Shown here piece after piece: positions 43,098 to 51,967 of a stretch of 52,902 bases of DNA. This stretch comes from JBBDMW01 sp040878005 (GTDB lineage: Bacteria > Chloroflexota > Dehalococcoidia > Lucifugimonadales > Lucifugimonadaceae): contig JBBDMW010000060.1 in the NCBI GenBank assembly GCA_040878005.1, positions 1 through 52,902 on the forward strand, in the 5' to 3' direction. Position 1 is the first letter of the stretch. Each line of letters begins with the position of its first letter. Made by a program: the position numbers and the translations under genes. The notes beneath the pieces were generated by a model. The model did not search any database. It was not told where the DNA came from and saw only the letters and a program-made list of their open reading frames with translations.

Positions 43098-45116
43098 TCA
43101 CCGCGGACGATGCCCGTTTGATGGCGGCCCGAAGATGATCTCCGTGTCCCGGAGCCACCGCTCGAACCACGCCAGCATGCGTGAGAAGTACTCCTGCCGA
43201 ATCTTCGGGTGCCTGGCCCTGAATATGCCATGGTTCGTCTTTGGGAGCCGTACGAATTCCACGGTCTTGCCGGAGCGCATCAGCGCCACGAAGTACTGCT
43301 CCGACTGCTCGATCAAGACCCTCTGGTCGTCCTCGCCGTGCAGCAGCAGCACCGGCGTGGAGACGTTCGATGCATACGTGAGCGGCGAGTGGCGAACGTA
43401 CCACGACATGTTGTCAGACCGCCGCCCGCCGAACTGCACCTCGCTGAAGCTCACGCCTATGTCAGACGTGCCGTAGAAGCTCGGCAGGTTTGTCACCGGC
43501 GCGGCGATGACCGCAGCACGGAAGCGGTCGGTGTGACCCACGGCCCAACTTGCCATGTATCCGCCGTAGCTGGAGCCGTGAAGCACAACGCGGGACTCAT
43601 CCACGTACGGCCTCTTGAGCGCCTCGGTAACCGCCGCCATAACGTCCAGGTAATCGCCTCCTCCCCAGTCGCCGTGCACCTCGGTGGCAAACTCAAGGCC
43701 GTAGGAAGACGAGCCTCTTGGGTTGGGCGCCAGGACCACGTAGCCATTCGTCGCGGCAACCTGGTGTATGGGATAGAACGCATCGTAAAAGACGCCGTGG
43801 GGACCGCCGTGCACATCCAGCAGCAGCGGATATCGCCTGGCCGGGTCGAAGTCCGGCGGCAGCCACACGCGGCACTCGATGTCGAAATCGTCACGCCTCA
43901 CGGTGAACTTCTCCAGCGTCGCCGCCGGGTGCTCCTTGAAGTAGCTGTCGTTCAGCGCCGTGAGCCGCTCCTGGGTGCCTGATGCAACGTCCACGGAGTA
44001 AAGGTCTCCGGTGTTTTCCGTGGGGACCGCCACGGTTATTGCCGTCGTGCCATTTGTGTCTGCGGTCCAGCCGGTGATCTGCTGCCCGCCCGGCGTAACC
44101 ATTCGAGTCTCCCCGCCCTCGGCCGGCACAGAGCACAGGTAGGACTGCCCCTTCGCGTCCGCCACGAAAAGCACGTCGTCTTCCGGCGTCCAACGCAGTT
44201 CGGGGTTGTCGAACCCGATTGGATGCCCCGAGGCTGTGGACAGCGGCCTTACTGAGTCGTCAGTGATGCGCGATGGATACGTGCCCGGCTCCAGCACGTA
44301 GATCCAGCCCTGGCATGAAAGCCCGTAGCCTCCCACCTGCTCAGGCTGCTCGGCCCCAACCACCACCAGCCGCTGGCCGTCTGGCGACCAGCCAATGCTT
44401 CCGGCCATGTACAGCCCGCCTGACCAGCGGTCTCCCTGCGCCCCGGTCACGGGGATGACATACACCTCGTTCCTGCAGGTCGTGTCTCTGAACGGGCTGC
44501 GGTCTGAGATAAACGCTATCCGCTCGCCGTCCGGGGACCACACTGGCGGCCCGTCGTCCGCCTCTCCATACGTAAGCTGGGCGGATATGCCGGTGTCGCA
44601 GTTGACGACAAACAGGTGCCGGAAGGCATCGCCGCGCCAGCCTGCGCCGTCCTGGCGGTAGCGGATGCGCCGCGCCACCCGCGGCAGTGGGTCGCGCTCC
44701 GGGTCATGGTCTTCGGGCGGAACGTTCGGGTCGACATCAGCGCGGTACGCAATGCTATTGGCTGCGGGCGACCATGCAAACGAGTCCACGCCCAGGCGCT
44801 GGGAAGTGATCTGCCGGGCTTCACCGCCAGAGGCAGGCACTATCCAGACCTGCCTCCGCTTCTTCTCGTCAGGCCGCAGGAAAGCCAGCGATGAGCCGTC
44901 CCATGACCATGCCGGCATCTCAGAGTCTGACTGCGTGGTGACCGCCGAAGGTTCGCCGTCCGGCAGGTCCATCAGTTGGATCTCCGACCGCGCCTTCATG
45001 GTGTCCTGGTCGAACCAGCGCATGGTGAAGGCCAATCGCCGCCCATCTGGGCTCAGCGCGGGGTCAGAGGCGGTCCGCACATGCATGTGGTAGTCAGGGC
45101 CAATGGGTAGGGGCAT
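43098..45116 (-). CDS. S9-family prolyl oligopeptidase/acylaminoacyl-peptidase
   Basis: A 672-residue serine peptidase. An N-terminal WD40/TolB-like beta-propeller covers about 10-390 with repeated WSPDG motifs. A C-terminal alpha/beta hydrolase has Ser516 in GSSYGG, Asp597 in LLHGEDDQRV and His629 in KTNHG. No signal peptide is seen, so it is probably cytoplasmic and trims short peptides, perhaps those brought in by the Dpp-type importer. The ATG lies 3 nt from a scaffold gap; the product looks complete. Confidence 0.88.
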   Translation of the reverse strand: MPLPIGPDYHMHVRTASDPALSPDGRRLAFTMRWFDQDTMKARSEIQLMDLPDGEPSAVTTQSDSEMPAWSWDGSSLAFLRPDEKKRRQVWIVPASGGEARQITSQRLGVDSFAWSPAANSIAYRADVDPNVPPEDHDPERDPLPRVARRIRYRQDGAGWRGDAFRHLFVVNCDTGISAQLTYGEADDGPPVWSPDGERIAFISDRSPFRDTTCRNEVYVIPVTGAQGDRWSGGLYMAGSIGWSPDGQRLVVVGAEQPEQVGGYGLSCQGWIYVLEPGTYPSRITDDSVRPLSTASGHPIGFDNPELRWTPEDDVLFVADAKGQSYLCSVPAEGGETRMVTPGGQQITGWTADTNGTTAITVAVPTENTGDLYSVDVASGTQERLTALNDSYFKEHPAATLEKFTVRRDDFDIECRVWLPPDFDPARRYPLLLDVHGGPHGVFYDAFYPIHQVAATNGYVVLAPNPRGSSSYGLEFATEVHGDWGGGDYLDVMAAVTEALKRPYVDESRVVLHGSSYGGYMASWAVGHTDRFRAAVIAAPVTNLPSFYGTSDIGVSFSEVQFGGRRSDNMSWYVRHSPLTYASNVSTPVLLLHGEDDQRVLIEQSEQYFVALMRSGKTVEFVRLPKTNHGIFRARHPKIRQEYFSRMLAWFERWLRDTEIIFGPPSNGHRPR

Positions 45117-45118
45117 TT

Positions 45119-45218
45119 NNNNNNNNNNNNNNNNNNNNNNNNNNNNNNNNNNNNNNNNNNNNNNNNNNNNNNNNNNNNNNNNNNNNNNNNNNNNNNNNNN
45201 NNNNNNNNNNNNNNNNNN
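45119..45218. other. scaffold gap (100 N)
   Basis: Placeholder gap of unknown true length between the divergently oriented S9 peptidase and MR/MLE genes. Both genes' promoters are lost in it, and unseen genes could lie there. Confidence 0.97.
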
Positions 45219-46361
45219 ATGAAGATCACCGATGTCAGGACAGTAGTTGTAGGCAACCCGTGGAAGAACTGGGTCTTCGTCATAGTGGAAACCGATGAAG
45301 GTCTCAGCGGGCTGGGCGAGGCGACCGGCGGGTTATCCACCCAGCCACAGGTTGCAGCCGTCGAAGAAGTACGGCACCTGGTCATTGGCCGGGACCCGCG
45401 CGACATCCACGCCATCTGGAACCACCTCCACCTTTCAACGTTCCTGAACGTGTCGCCGGCCATGTCCGGCATAGAGATGGCGTGCTGGGACATACTCGGC
45501 AAATGGCAGGGCGTCCCTGTGCACCGCCTCCTCGGCGGAAAGGTCCGTGACAACGTGCGGGTGTATGCCAACGGCTGGTACACCGGCCCACACACTCCCG
45601 AAGGGTTCGCAACCAGGGCGAAAGAGGTGGTCGCCAAAGGCTACACCGCCCTGAAGTTTGACCCGTTCGGCGGCGCATACCTCCGCCTGACCCGCCAGGA
45701 GACCCGCGAGTGCCGGGAGATCGTCGGCGCAGTGCGGGACGCCGTAGGGCCAGATGTGGACATCCTCATTGAAGGCCACGACAGGTTCGGCGTGGCCGCC
45801 GCCGTCGAGATAGGAAACTGGCTGGCAGAGTTCGAGCCAACGTGGTTTGAAACGCCGGTGAACTCCAACGACATCGAAGCCACCGTGGCAGTGGCCCGTG
45901 CCGTGCCGGTCCGCGTGATCGCAGGCGAGCGGTGGGCAGAGCCGCGGGAGTTCGCACGTTTCCTTGGCGAGAACGTGACCGACATCGTCAACCCGGAGCC
46001 GCTCAAGCTGGGCGGCATCTGGCGGTCGCTTGAAGTGGCCGCCATAGCCCGTGCACACGGCAGCGAGCTGGCGTTCCACAATGCTGAGAGCCCGTTCAAG
46101 ACCATGGTGGCGCTTCAGATTTGCGCCGTGACCCCGAACATATTCATCCAGGAGTGCTTTGATGATTTCCTGGAACCGTGGGTTTCGGACGTCCTGGAAG
46201 GGTTCGCACAGGTAAAGGACGGGCGCCTTGAGATGCCAAATGCACCGGGCATCGGCGTTGAGTTGAACGAGGAAGAAGCCCGGAAGCACCCCTATAGCCC
46301 GAAGCACTTCCTCCGCCTGTTCTCGCCCGGGTGGGAACGTAGGGACCAGGCGCAGGATTAG
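45219..46361 (+). CDS. MR/MLE enolase-superfamily sugar-acid dehydratase-like enzyme
   Basis: A 380-residue enzyme of the galactonate/mannonate dehydratase type. Metal ligands are Glu185, Glu211 (WFETP) and Glu237 (AGERW); His187 and His287 (FHNAE) are catalytic-type residues. The first ligand is Glu in IEGH, where the 12895 paralog has Asp. The ATG touches the gap, but the sequence MKITDVRTVVV matches the start of the 12895 paralog, so the gene is probably complete. Confidence 0.85.
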   Translation: MKITDVRTVVVGNPWKNWVFVIVETDEGLSGLGEATGGLSTQPQVAAVEEVRHLVIGRDPRDIHAIWNHLHLSTFLNVSPAMSGIEMACWDILGKWQGVPVHRLLGGKVRDNVRVYANGWYTGPHTPEGFATRAKEVVAKGYTALKFDPFGGAYLRLTRQETRECREIVGAVRDAVGPDVDILIEGHDRFGVAAAVEIGNWLAEFEPTWFETPVNSNDIEATVAVARAVPVRVIAGERWAEPREFARFLGENVTDIVNPEPLKLGGIWRSLEVAAIARAHGSELAFHNAESPFKTMVALQICAVTPNIFIQECFDDFLEPWVSDVLEGFAQVKDGRLEMPNAPGIGVELNEEEARKHPYSPKHFLRLFSPGWERRDQAQD

Positions 46362-46389
46362 CTGTACCGCCCATAGAGGTTGTTAGCAG

Positions 46390-47025
46390 GTGATGGCGGT
46401 TGACATCGCCGATTTCGTCCAACCTTATGGAGGGCACATCGTGGCGGATGAAACGCGGGATCTCGATTGGTTCACACACAATGACAACTCGAACTGCCCA
46501 GCGACTGCCAACCTGTGCCGCTGGAGCGACGCGAACTTCTCAACAATCCGGTCCGGTATAGGTTACGACCGAGGATTTATCGCCAACGCCAAAATGACGG
46601 ACACCGAGATTGACACCAATCCGGAGCAGTGGAGGATCTCGTCGGAAGGCAGCGGTAGCGTCAACGACGGCGTTTACAAAGTCGGCCAGAAGACCGGCAG
46701 AACGTGGGGTTACATCAGCCAGATCTGCAAAACTGAGGAAGTACCGGAGGACTCGGGCGACTACTACTTGTGCCAGAATGAGGTGACCACCCTGATGACC
46801 GGCGGCTTCCCGTTCGCAGACCATGGAGACAGCGGAGGCCCCGTATTCAGTATTACCGATTTCCCTGCGATGAACGATGCCACGCTGCGTGGCATCGTGG
46901 TGGCTGGTCACACTGCCGCCGGCAAGACGCTGTTCAGCCCGATCGGCGCGATCTACATGGAGATTGACCAAGACGAGGGGTCGTGGGCAACGTGGAACTC
47001 TTGCGCTCCGGTCCTTTCCTGCTGA
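46390..47025 (+). pseudogene. 5'-truncated S1-family serine protease remnant
   Basis: The 211-residue frame carries the S1 (chymotrypsin/streptogrisin-like) C-terminal half. The Ser motif DHGDSGGPV is present, CRWSDANF looks like the catalytic Asp region, and KVGQKTGRTWG and GIVVAGHT are conserved strands. The catalytic His segment (usually an NSHC- or NNHV-type motif) and any signal peptide are absent. There is no space for them, because the upstream gene stops 28 nt before. It is probably an N-terminally deleted, non-catalytic remnant or a badly rearranged copy; it has no internal stop. Confidence 0.6.
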
Positions 47026-47052
47026 CACGTGTCGTCGTAACGTTCGTGTGGT

Positions 47053-47091
47053 GGGCGCCGCAGCGGGCCGACTTGGACTGCTGCGGCGCCC
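47053..47091 (+). terminator. hairpin after protease remnant
   Basis: Perfect 12-bp inverted repeat (47053-47064 with 47080-47091) with a 15-nt loop, followed by CTTAAG. It lies 28 nt after the protease-remnant stop. Termination is plausible but the T-run is short. Confidence 0.55.
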
Positions 47092-47139
47092 TTAAGCTCT
47101 CCGGATTGCGGCAACCCTTGCAAATGTGAAGGAGGAACG

Positions 47140-47643
47140 GTGGCGGTGAGACATCTCATAGCATCGGTATCCATGCTGGTTCTCGGCGTGGCGGCAGTCG
47201 CGTGTGGGAGTGCCAGTCCCGCTGATTCGTTCTCGGTTGAAACCAGGCCTGAATCGCTGGAGGTTGACTCGGGGGAGGCACTTCGGGTCTATGTGACCGT
47301 GTCCAATGAAACAGCCGACATGGTCAGGATCGGTCGCTGGTCGTTCGAAGTCGAGGTATCGGACATGTCGGGTTCCAAGGTATGGAGGTCAACCGCCTGG
47401 ACCTTTCCACGTCCTCGAGCTGGCAGTGTCTTGAACAAGACGGAATTCGCGGGCGGTGAGACGGCCGAAGTATCGACCGCCTGGCTTCTCAGGGACCAGG
47501 ACAATAGGCCAGTGCAGCCAGGTCCTTACAAGGTCACAGGAGTAATGATCCTGTGTCCAGATCCGGACAACCCTGAATACTCTACGTGCGATATACAGGA
47601 AATCGCCGACCCCACACCTGCTGAGATAACGGTGGTTCAGTAG
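47140..47643 (+). CDS. BsuPI-like lipoprotein
   Basis: A 167-residue secreted lipoprotein: positive start, hydrophobic core and lipobox ending VAAVAC at Cys22, then a single Ig-like domain. The order of elements, YVTVSNETAD, the GSKVWRSTAW strand, FAGGETAEVSTAW and PVQPGPYKVTG, matches the BsuPI family (intracellular proteinase inhibitor fold). GGAGG at 47131-47135 serves either the GTG at 47140 or that at 47146. It lies next to an S1 protease remnant, which hints at a former protease-inhibitor pair. Inhibitor activity is not established for most members. Confidence 0.68.
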   Translation: MAVRHLIASVSMLVLGVAAVACGSASPADSFSVETRPESLEVDSGEALRVYVTVSNETADMVRIGRWSFEVEVSDMSGSKVWRSTAWTFPRPRAGSVLNKTEFAGGETAEVSTAWLLRDQDNRPVQPGPYKVTGVMILCPDPDNPEYSTCDIQEIADPTPAEITVVQ

Positions 47644-47695
47644 CCCGGCTTCAAGTCGATCCGCTCCCGTCATCCGATATGCCCCGTGAGATCCT

Positions 47696-48385
47696 GTGGC
47701 AGCATCGGCCACGGGAGTGAAAAACATTGCTGGTCCTGCGAAAGCGCAAATCGTCGCCACGCTTCTCGAAGAGCACGGGCGCACATATGCGAATGAGCTG
47801 GGCATAAACGTGGAGCAGAACACGCCGTCGCCCCTATTCCGGCTGCTGTGCGCATCGCTGCTGTTCAGCGCCCGCATCAGCGCTGACACAGCCGTCGCCG
47901 CCGCCCGCGCCCTGGCTGACAAGGGCTGGACGACTGCCCAGAAGATGGCGGATTCCACGTGGCGGGAGCGCACCGACACGCTCAACCGTGCGGGATATGC
48001 CCGCTACGACGAAAGCACGTCACGCTACCTTGGCGAAACTTCCGCCTTGATCCTGGACCGTTGGGACGGCGACCTTCGCAATCTGCGGGAAGAGGCGGAA
48101 CATGACCCGCAGGCTGAGCGCAGGCTGTTGAAAGAGTGCAAGGGCATTGGCGACGTGGGCGTGGACATCTTCTTCCGCGAGGTCCAGGTGGCGTGGGAGG
48201 AGCTTGTGCCGTTCGCAGACAAAAGGGCGTTGCAGACGGCAAAAAGCCTCGACCTGGCCGATGACGCGCCCGGCCTTATAAAGCTGGTGGATGATAATGA
48301 TTTCGCGGGCCTGGTGGCTGCGCTGGTCCGGGTGGGCCTTGGCAAGCGCCAGGATGAGGTGCTGGAGCATGCTGCCAGCCGCTGA
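47696..48385 (+). CDS. HhH-GPD/endonuclease III-like protein lacking catalytic Lys
   Basis: A 229-residue all-alpha protein resembling the endonuclease III fold. The helix-hairpin-helix is at about 147-160 (KGIGDVGVDIF) and a conserved Asp at 175 (PFADKRALQTAKSL) matches the catalytic Asp position. The Lys expected in the HhH of bifunctional glycosylases is replaced (GDVG), and the C-terminal four-Cys iron-sulfur loop is missing. It could be a monofunctional or inactive DNA-binding member. The start is a GTG; a GTG 21 nt later is also possible. Confidence 0.7.
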   Translation: MAASATGVKNIAGPAKAQIVATLLEEHGRTYANELGINVEQNTPSPLFRLLCASLLFSARISADTAVAAARALADKGWTTAQKMADSTWRERTDTLNRAGYARYDESTSRYLGETSALILDRWDGDLRNLREEAEHDPQAERRLLKECKGIGDVGVDIFFREVQVAWEELVPFADKRALQTAKSLDLADDAPGLIKLVDDNDFAGLVAALVRVGLGKRQDEVLEHAASR

Positions 48386-48419
48386 CCATCAAGCACCAAG
48401 ACGTCCGCCACGTGTCTTG

Positions 48420-49259
48420 TCAGCCGTCCGTGAGTAAAAAATTGTCGATAAGCCGCGCCGGGCCAACACGAACAGCCAGCGATGCCAGGGCTGAGCCGTC
48501 AGCCAGGTCCAGCTCCTGCAACGTCTCCGGATCAGCAACGCTCACGTAGTCCGGCTTGGCCAGCGGCTCCGATGCCAGCGCGTCATGCATGCATTGGCGC
48601 AGCATTCCTGCGTCACGGACCCCATCTTCCCACGCCTTCCGCGTCGCCACCAACGCCCGGTACAGCACCGTGGCAGCCCTACGGTTCTCACCTGCCAGGT
48701 ATGCGTTTCGGCTGCTCAGCGCCAGGCCGTCATCAGCCCTGACCGTGGGCACGCCCACTATCTCAATGCCAAGGCGGAGGTCTTCGTTCAGGCGGCGTAT
48801 GATCCTGAACTGCTGGGCATCCTTCTCGCCGAACAGGGCAGCGTGTGGACGGACAACATTAAAAAGCTTGGTCACAACAGTGGCCACTCCAACGAAGTGA
48901 CCCGGCCGGTGCGCCCCCTCCAGCACTGCGCCAATGGGGCCGGGGTCCACGCGCGTCACGTCCCCCTCCGGGTACATCTCTTCTACGCCGGGTGCGAATA
49001 CAGCCTCCACGCCGTGGCGCTCAAAAATCCCCAGGTCCCTGTCAGGGTCCCTCGGGTACCCCTTGAAATCCTCCCCCGGAGCGAACTGGGTGGGGTTCAC
49101 AAACAGCGACGCGAGAACCACGTCGGAGACAGCCCGGGCGCGCTCAAGAAGCTCCTCATGGCCGGCATGAAGCGCGCCCATTGTGGGCACAAGCGATATC
49201 CGGCCCAAAATCTTCTCGCGGGCTTCCCGCATGTCGGCAACCGTTTCCAGGACCTGCAC
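48420..49259 (-). CDS. panC: pantothenate synthetase
   Basis: A 279-residue pantoate-beta-alanine ligase, the last step of pantothenate synthesis. The adenylate-forming HxGH motif (HAGH) is at 31-34 after VPTMGAL, and SSRNAYL, the KMSKS-equivalent, lies near 180. Length is typical. The GTG start is 6 nt after the panB stop, so the two form an operon. Bacteria use PanC, whereas archaea use unrelated enzymes, which supports a bacterial host. Confidence 0.95.
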   Translation of the reverse strand: MQVLETVADMREAREKILGRISLVPTMGALHAGHEELLERARAVSDVVLASLFVNPTQFAPGEDFKGYPRDPDRDLGIFERHGVEAVFAPGVEEMYPEGDVTRVDPGPIGAVLEGAHRPGHFVGVATVVTKLFNVVRPHAALFGEKDAQQFRIIRRLNEDLRLGIEIVGVPTVRADDGLALSSRNAYLAGENRRAATVLYRALVATRKAWEDGVRDAGMLRQCMHDALASEPLAKPDYVSVADPETLQELDLADGSALASLAVRVGPARLIDNFLLTDG

Positions 49260-49265
49260 CGGCGT

Positions 49266-50141
49266 CTACTCCGCGGCGCGGCCGCCCATGGAAACATCCT
49301 GCCTTGGCGCGCCGTTCCTGACATTGGAATCGTCAGCGAAGAACGATTCGGCGTCAGAAGGGAACTTGCGCTCTCTCACATCGCCTGCATACCGCTCAAG
49401 CGCCCCCTGCATCACCGTCGCAAGCTCCGCGTATCGCTTCGCGTGCTTCGGCTGGAAGTCCTGCACAAGGCCCAGCATGTCATGCAGCACCTGCACCTGC
49501 CCATCGCAGTGCACGCCGGCGCCAATGCCTATGGTGGGAATGCTTAGACGCCTGGTGATCTCAGCCGACTGCTCGGCGGGGATCAGCTCCAGGACTATTG
49601 CAAATGCGCCCGCCTCCTGGATTGCCAGGGCGTCCTGCATAAGTCCTGCCGCTGCCGCTTCGCCCCTGCCCTGCACACGATACCCGCCAAGCTTGTGAAC
49701 GGACTGCGGCGTAAGGCCAATGTGGCCCATTACGGCAATTCCGGCGTCTGTGAGCCGCCGCACTATCGGGGCGATGGGACGGCCCCCCTCCAGCTTGACC
49801 GCCTGGGCGCCGCCCTCCTGCATTAGCCGTCCTGCATTCCGCAGCGCCGTCTCAGCATCCACCTGGTAACTCATGAACGGCATGTCCGCCACTATCAGCG
49901 GCTTGCATGCGCCCCTCACCACCGAGGCGGAGGCCCGGACAATGTCATCCACGGTGACAGGAATGGTGGAATCGTGGCCCAGCACTACCTGGCCCATGCT
50001 GTCGCCCACCAGGATTATCGGTATGCCGGACTGGTCAACGATGCGCGCCGCCGTGTAGTCGTAGGCGGTCACCATCGGAATCGGCTCGCCCTTGTCCTTC
50101 ATCGCCTGGATTCTGTGAGTAGTAACCCGACGGACAGTCAT
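49266..50141 (-). CDS. panB: 3-methyl-2-oxobutanoate hydroxymethyltransferase
   Basis: A 291-residue ketopantoate hydroxymethyltransferase. VTAYDYTAARIVD starts the barrel, VGDSMGQVVLGHDST carries the metal-binding Asp, and the KLEGG motif and IGIGAG segment follow. It makes ketopantoate, which after reduction is used by PanC. GGAGA lies 6 nt before the ATG. It is the first gene of panB-panC. Confidence 0.95.
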   Translation of the reverse strand: MTVRRVTTHRIQAMKDKGEPIPMVTAYDYTAARIVDQSGIPIILVGDSMGQVVLGHDSTIPVTVDDIVRASASVVRGACKPLIVADMPFMSYQVDAETALRNAGRLMQEGGAQAVKLEGGRPIAPIVRRLTDAGIAVMGHIGLTPQSVHKLGGYRVQGRGEAAAAGLMQDALAIQEAGAFAIVLELIPAEQSAEITRRLSIPTIGIGAGVHCDGQVQVLHDMLGLVQDFQPKHAKRYAELATVMQGALERYAGDVRERKFPSDAESFFADDSNVRNGAPRQDVSMGGRAAE

Positions 50142-50327
50142 AGCTTGTCTCCATATTCCCGGTCGGCTGCGCTTCTGCGCTCACCGCCGAACTGTGGTTG
50201 CCTCTATGTTATACGCCTGCGGCAGCGGCAGAGCAGTCCTGCGCCTTCCACCCGGTGTTGGTCGCGGTCCTATCCAGTTATACGGCCTGTGCAAGGCCCG
50301 TGCCCATGCCGACACGCGGATGGGCTA

Positions 50328-50363
50328 TTGAGACTAAACGAACGTTCAGTTAATATACTGAAC
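50328..50363 (+). promoter_or_regulatory. promoter with overlapping 20-bp operator; predicts leaderless mRNA
   Basis: TTGAGA at 50328-50333 and TAATAT at 50351-50356 are separated by 17 nt. The perfect dyad GTTCAGT-N6-ACTGAAC (50344-50363) has the -10 hexamer as its exact 6-nt spacer and ends at the base before the ATG. A second palindromic core, GAACGTTC, lies at 50340-50347. The transcription start expected 7 nt after the -10 is the A of the ATG or its neighbour, so the tetR mRNA would lack a leader. The dyad fits autorepression by the TetR protein. Confidence 0.78.
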
Positions 50364-51038
50364 ATGCGTACAGCCAACCCTTCTACCTCCACTGGGCGGG
50401 ACCCAGACCAGACGGGCCGCGCACGAATCCGCGACGCTGCCATAAACCGTTTCGCTGATGATGGCGTTGACGGCACTTCCATTCGGGCCATAGCAGCCGA
50501 CGCCGGCGTATCGCCTGCACTGGTCATGCATCACTTCGGCTCCAAGGACGGGCTGCGGATTGCCTGCGATGAGCACGTCGCAGCGACCATCCGGGCAAGG
50601 AAGCAGGAGTTCATGCAGTCAGGCGGCGGCCTTGACCCCCTCGCAATGATGCGGGAGGCAAGGGAGTACCCGCCGATGCTCCGCTACCTCGCACGCGCTC
50701 TTGCTGATGGCTCCCCGGAGGTCAACGACCTGGTTGACGCTCTGGTCAATGACGCTGAGGAGTACATCGAGCAGGCCGTTGCATCCGGCCTGATGAAGCC
50801 AAGCGGCCACCCGCGCGGCAGAACCGTGGTCCTCACTATGTGGTCGCTGGGTGCACTCGTGCTTCATGAACACATGGCCCGGCTGCTGGGCGCCGATATC
50901 ACCAGGTCCACTGATGACATGGCCGCCTACGCCCTGCCGGCGATGGAAATCCTGACCAGGGGCGTAATGGCAGACGACTTCAGTGAGCGGGTCCGTGATG
51001 TGTTCGCCGCCGCCGATACACAGGAGAGTGAAAAGTGA
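50364..51038 (+). CDS. TetR-family transcriptional regulator
   Basis: A 224-residue regulator. The ATG at 50364 directly follows the operator; the frame is open further upstream but that sequence is not regulator-like and overlaps panB antisense. The N-terminal HTH spans about 20-66 (DAAINRFADDG, TSIRAIAADAGVS, VMHHFGSKDGL), and the remainder is the ligand-binding helical domain. It overlaps the ATPase gene by 4 nt and so probably represses its own exporter operon. The inducer is unknown. Confidence 0.9.
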   Translation: MRTANPSTSTGRDPDQTGRARIRDAAINRFADDGVDGTSIRAIAADAGVSPALVMHHFGSKDGLRIACDEHVAATIRARKQEFMQSGGGLDPLAMMREAREYPPMLRYLARALADGSPEVNDLVDALVNDAEEYIEQAVASGLMKPSGHPRGRTVVLTMWSLGALVLHEHMARLLGADITRSTDDMAAYALPAMEILTRGVMADDFSERVRDVFAAADTQESEK

Positions 51039-51967
51039 CGGACACCGTGATCCTCACAGAGGGCCTGGTCAAGGACTACGGGGCGACACGCGCCCTGGCA
51101 GGACTGGACCTGGAGGTCCAGCAGGGAGAGGTTTACGGCTTCCTCGGACCAAACGGCTCGGGGAAGTCGACGACCATCCGGGTGCTGCTCGACCTCCTGC
51201 GCCCAACCGCCGGGCGCGCGGAGGTCCTGGGGGTGGAGCCGGCCGTTGGAGGTCCGGCGCTCCGGGCGCGCATCGGCTATCTGCCGGGCGAGCTTGCCAT
51301 GACCGGCGCCAAGACTGCGGGCCAGTTGCTTCATCACCTGGCGCGGCTGCGGGGCGGCGCTGGCGCGGATCGCATAGGCCCATTGTCGGAACGGCTCAGG
51401 CTCGCACTGGATCGCCCAATACGCAGCCTCTCAAAAGGCAACAAGCAGAAGGTGGGCGTTGTGCAGGCGTTCATGCACTCCCCCGAGCTGGTGATTCTGG
51501 ACGAGCCGACCAGCGGCCTGGACCCGCTGCTTCAGCATGAGGTCCTGGACCTGGTGCGGGAGGCCAGCGGTCACGGCGCAACGGTTTTCATGTCATCACA
51601 TGTGCTCAGTGAGGTTGAAGATGTGGCGAGCCGGGTCGGCATCATCCGGGCAGGGCGCATGGTGGATACAGGCGACGTGCAGACGCTCCGCCGGCAGGCC
51701 GGTCAACAGGTGGAGTTGCGCTTCGCCGAGCCAGTTGATGTTGCTGCGTTCCGAAACCTCCCGGGAGTCGATGATGCTGCTGTTGACGGCACTACGCTGA
51801 CCTGCCTGCTGCGCGGCGAGCCAGACCCGCTGTTGAAGGCGGCGGCGCGTCACCACGTGGTGGCCTGGGCCGCTCATGACCGTGAGTTGGAGGACCTGTT
51901 CCTGGACTTCTACCGCATTCCGGTGGAAGACCAGCGTCTGGAGGAGGTGGCCGTCGATGGCCGCTGA
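51035..51967 (+). CDS. ABC-2-type exporter ATPase
   Basis: A 310-residue ATP-binding subunit. Walker A GPNGSGKST is at 38-46 and the signature reads LSKGNKQKVG, a form common in drug or lipid exporters of the ABC-2 class. Walker B is LVILDEPTSG, and a C-terminal domain of about 90 residues follows the switch region. It starts with GTG inside the end of the TetR gene and overlaps the permease start by 11 nt. Confidence 0.9.
   Translation: MTDTVILTEGLVKDYGATRALAGLDLEVQQGEVYGFLGPNGSGKSTTIRVLLDLLRPTAGRAEVLGVEPAVGGPALRARIGYLPGELAMTGAKTAGQLLHHLARLRGGAGADRIGPLSERLRLALDRPIRSLSKGNKQKVGVVQAFMHSPELVILDEPTSGLDPLLQHEVLDLVREASGHGATVFMSSHVLSEVEDVASRVGIIRAGRMVDTGDVQTLRRQAGQQVELRFAEPVDVAAFRNLPGVDDAAVDGTTLTCLLRGEPDPLLKAAARHHVVAWAAHDRELEDLFLDFYRIPVEDQRLEEVAVDGR

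Noticed and set aside
45435..46307. 290-codon minus-strand frame across the third MR/MLE gene
   Set aside because: Antisense shadow; the plus-strand product keeps all catalytic motifs.
48585..49547. 320-codon frame on the plus strand across panC/panB
   Set aside because: It is antisense to two clearly recognised enzymes and has no family-like features; a shadow of GC-rich coding.
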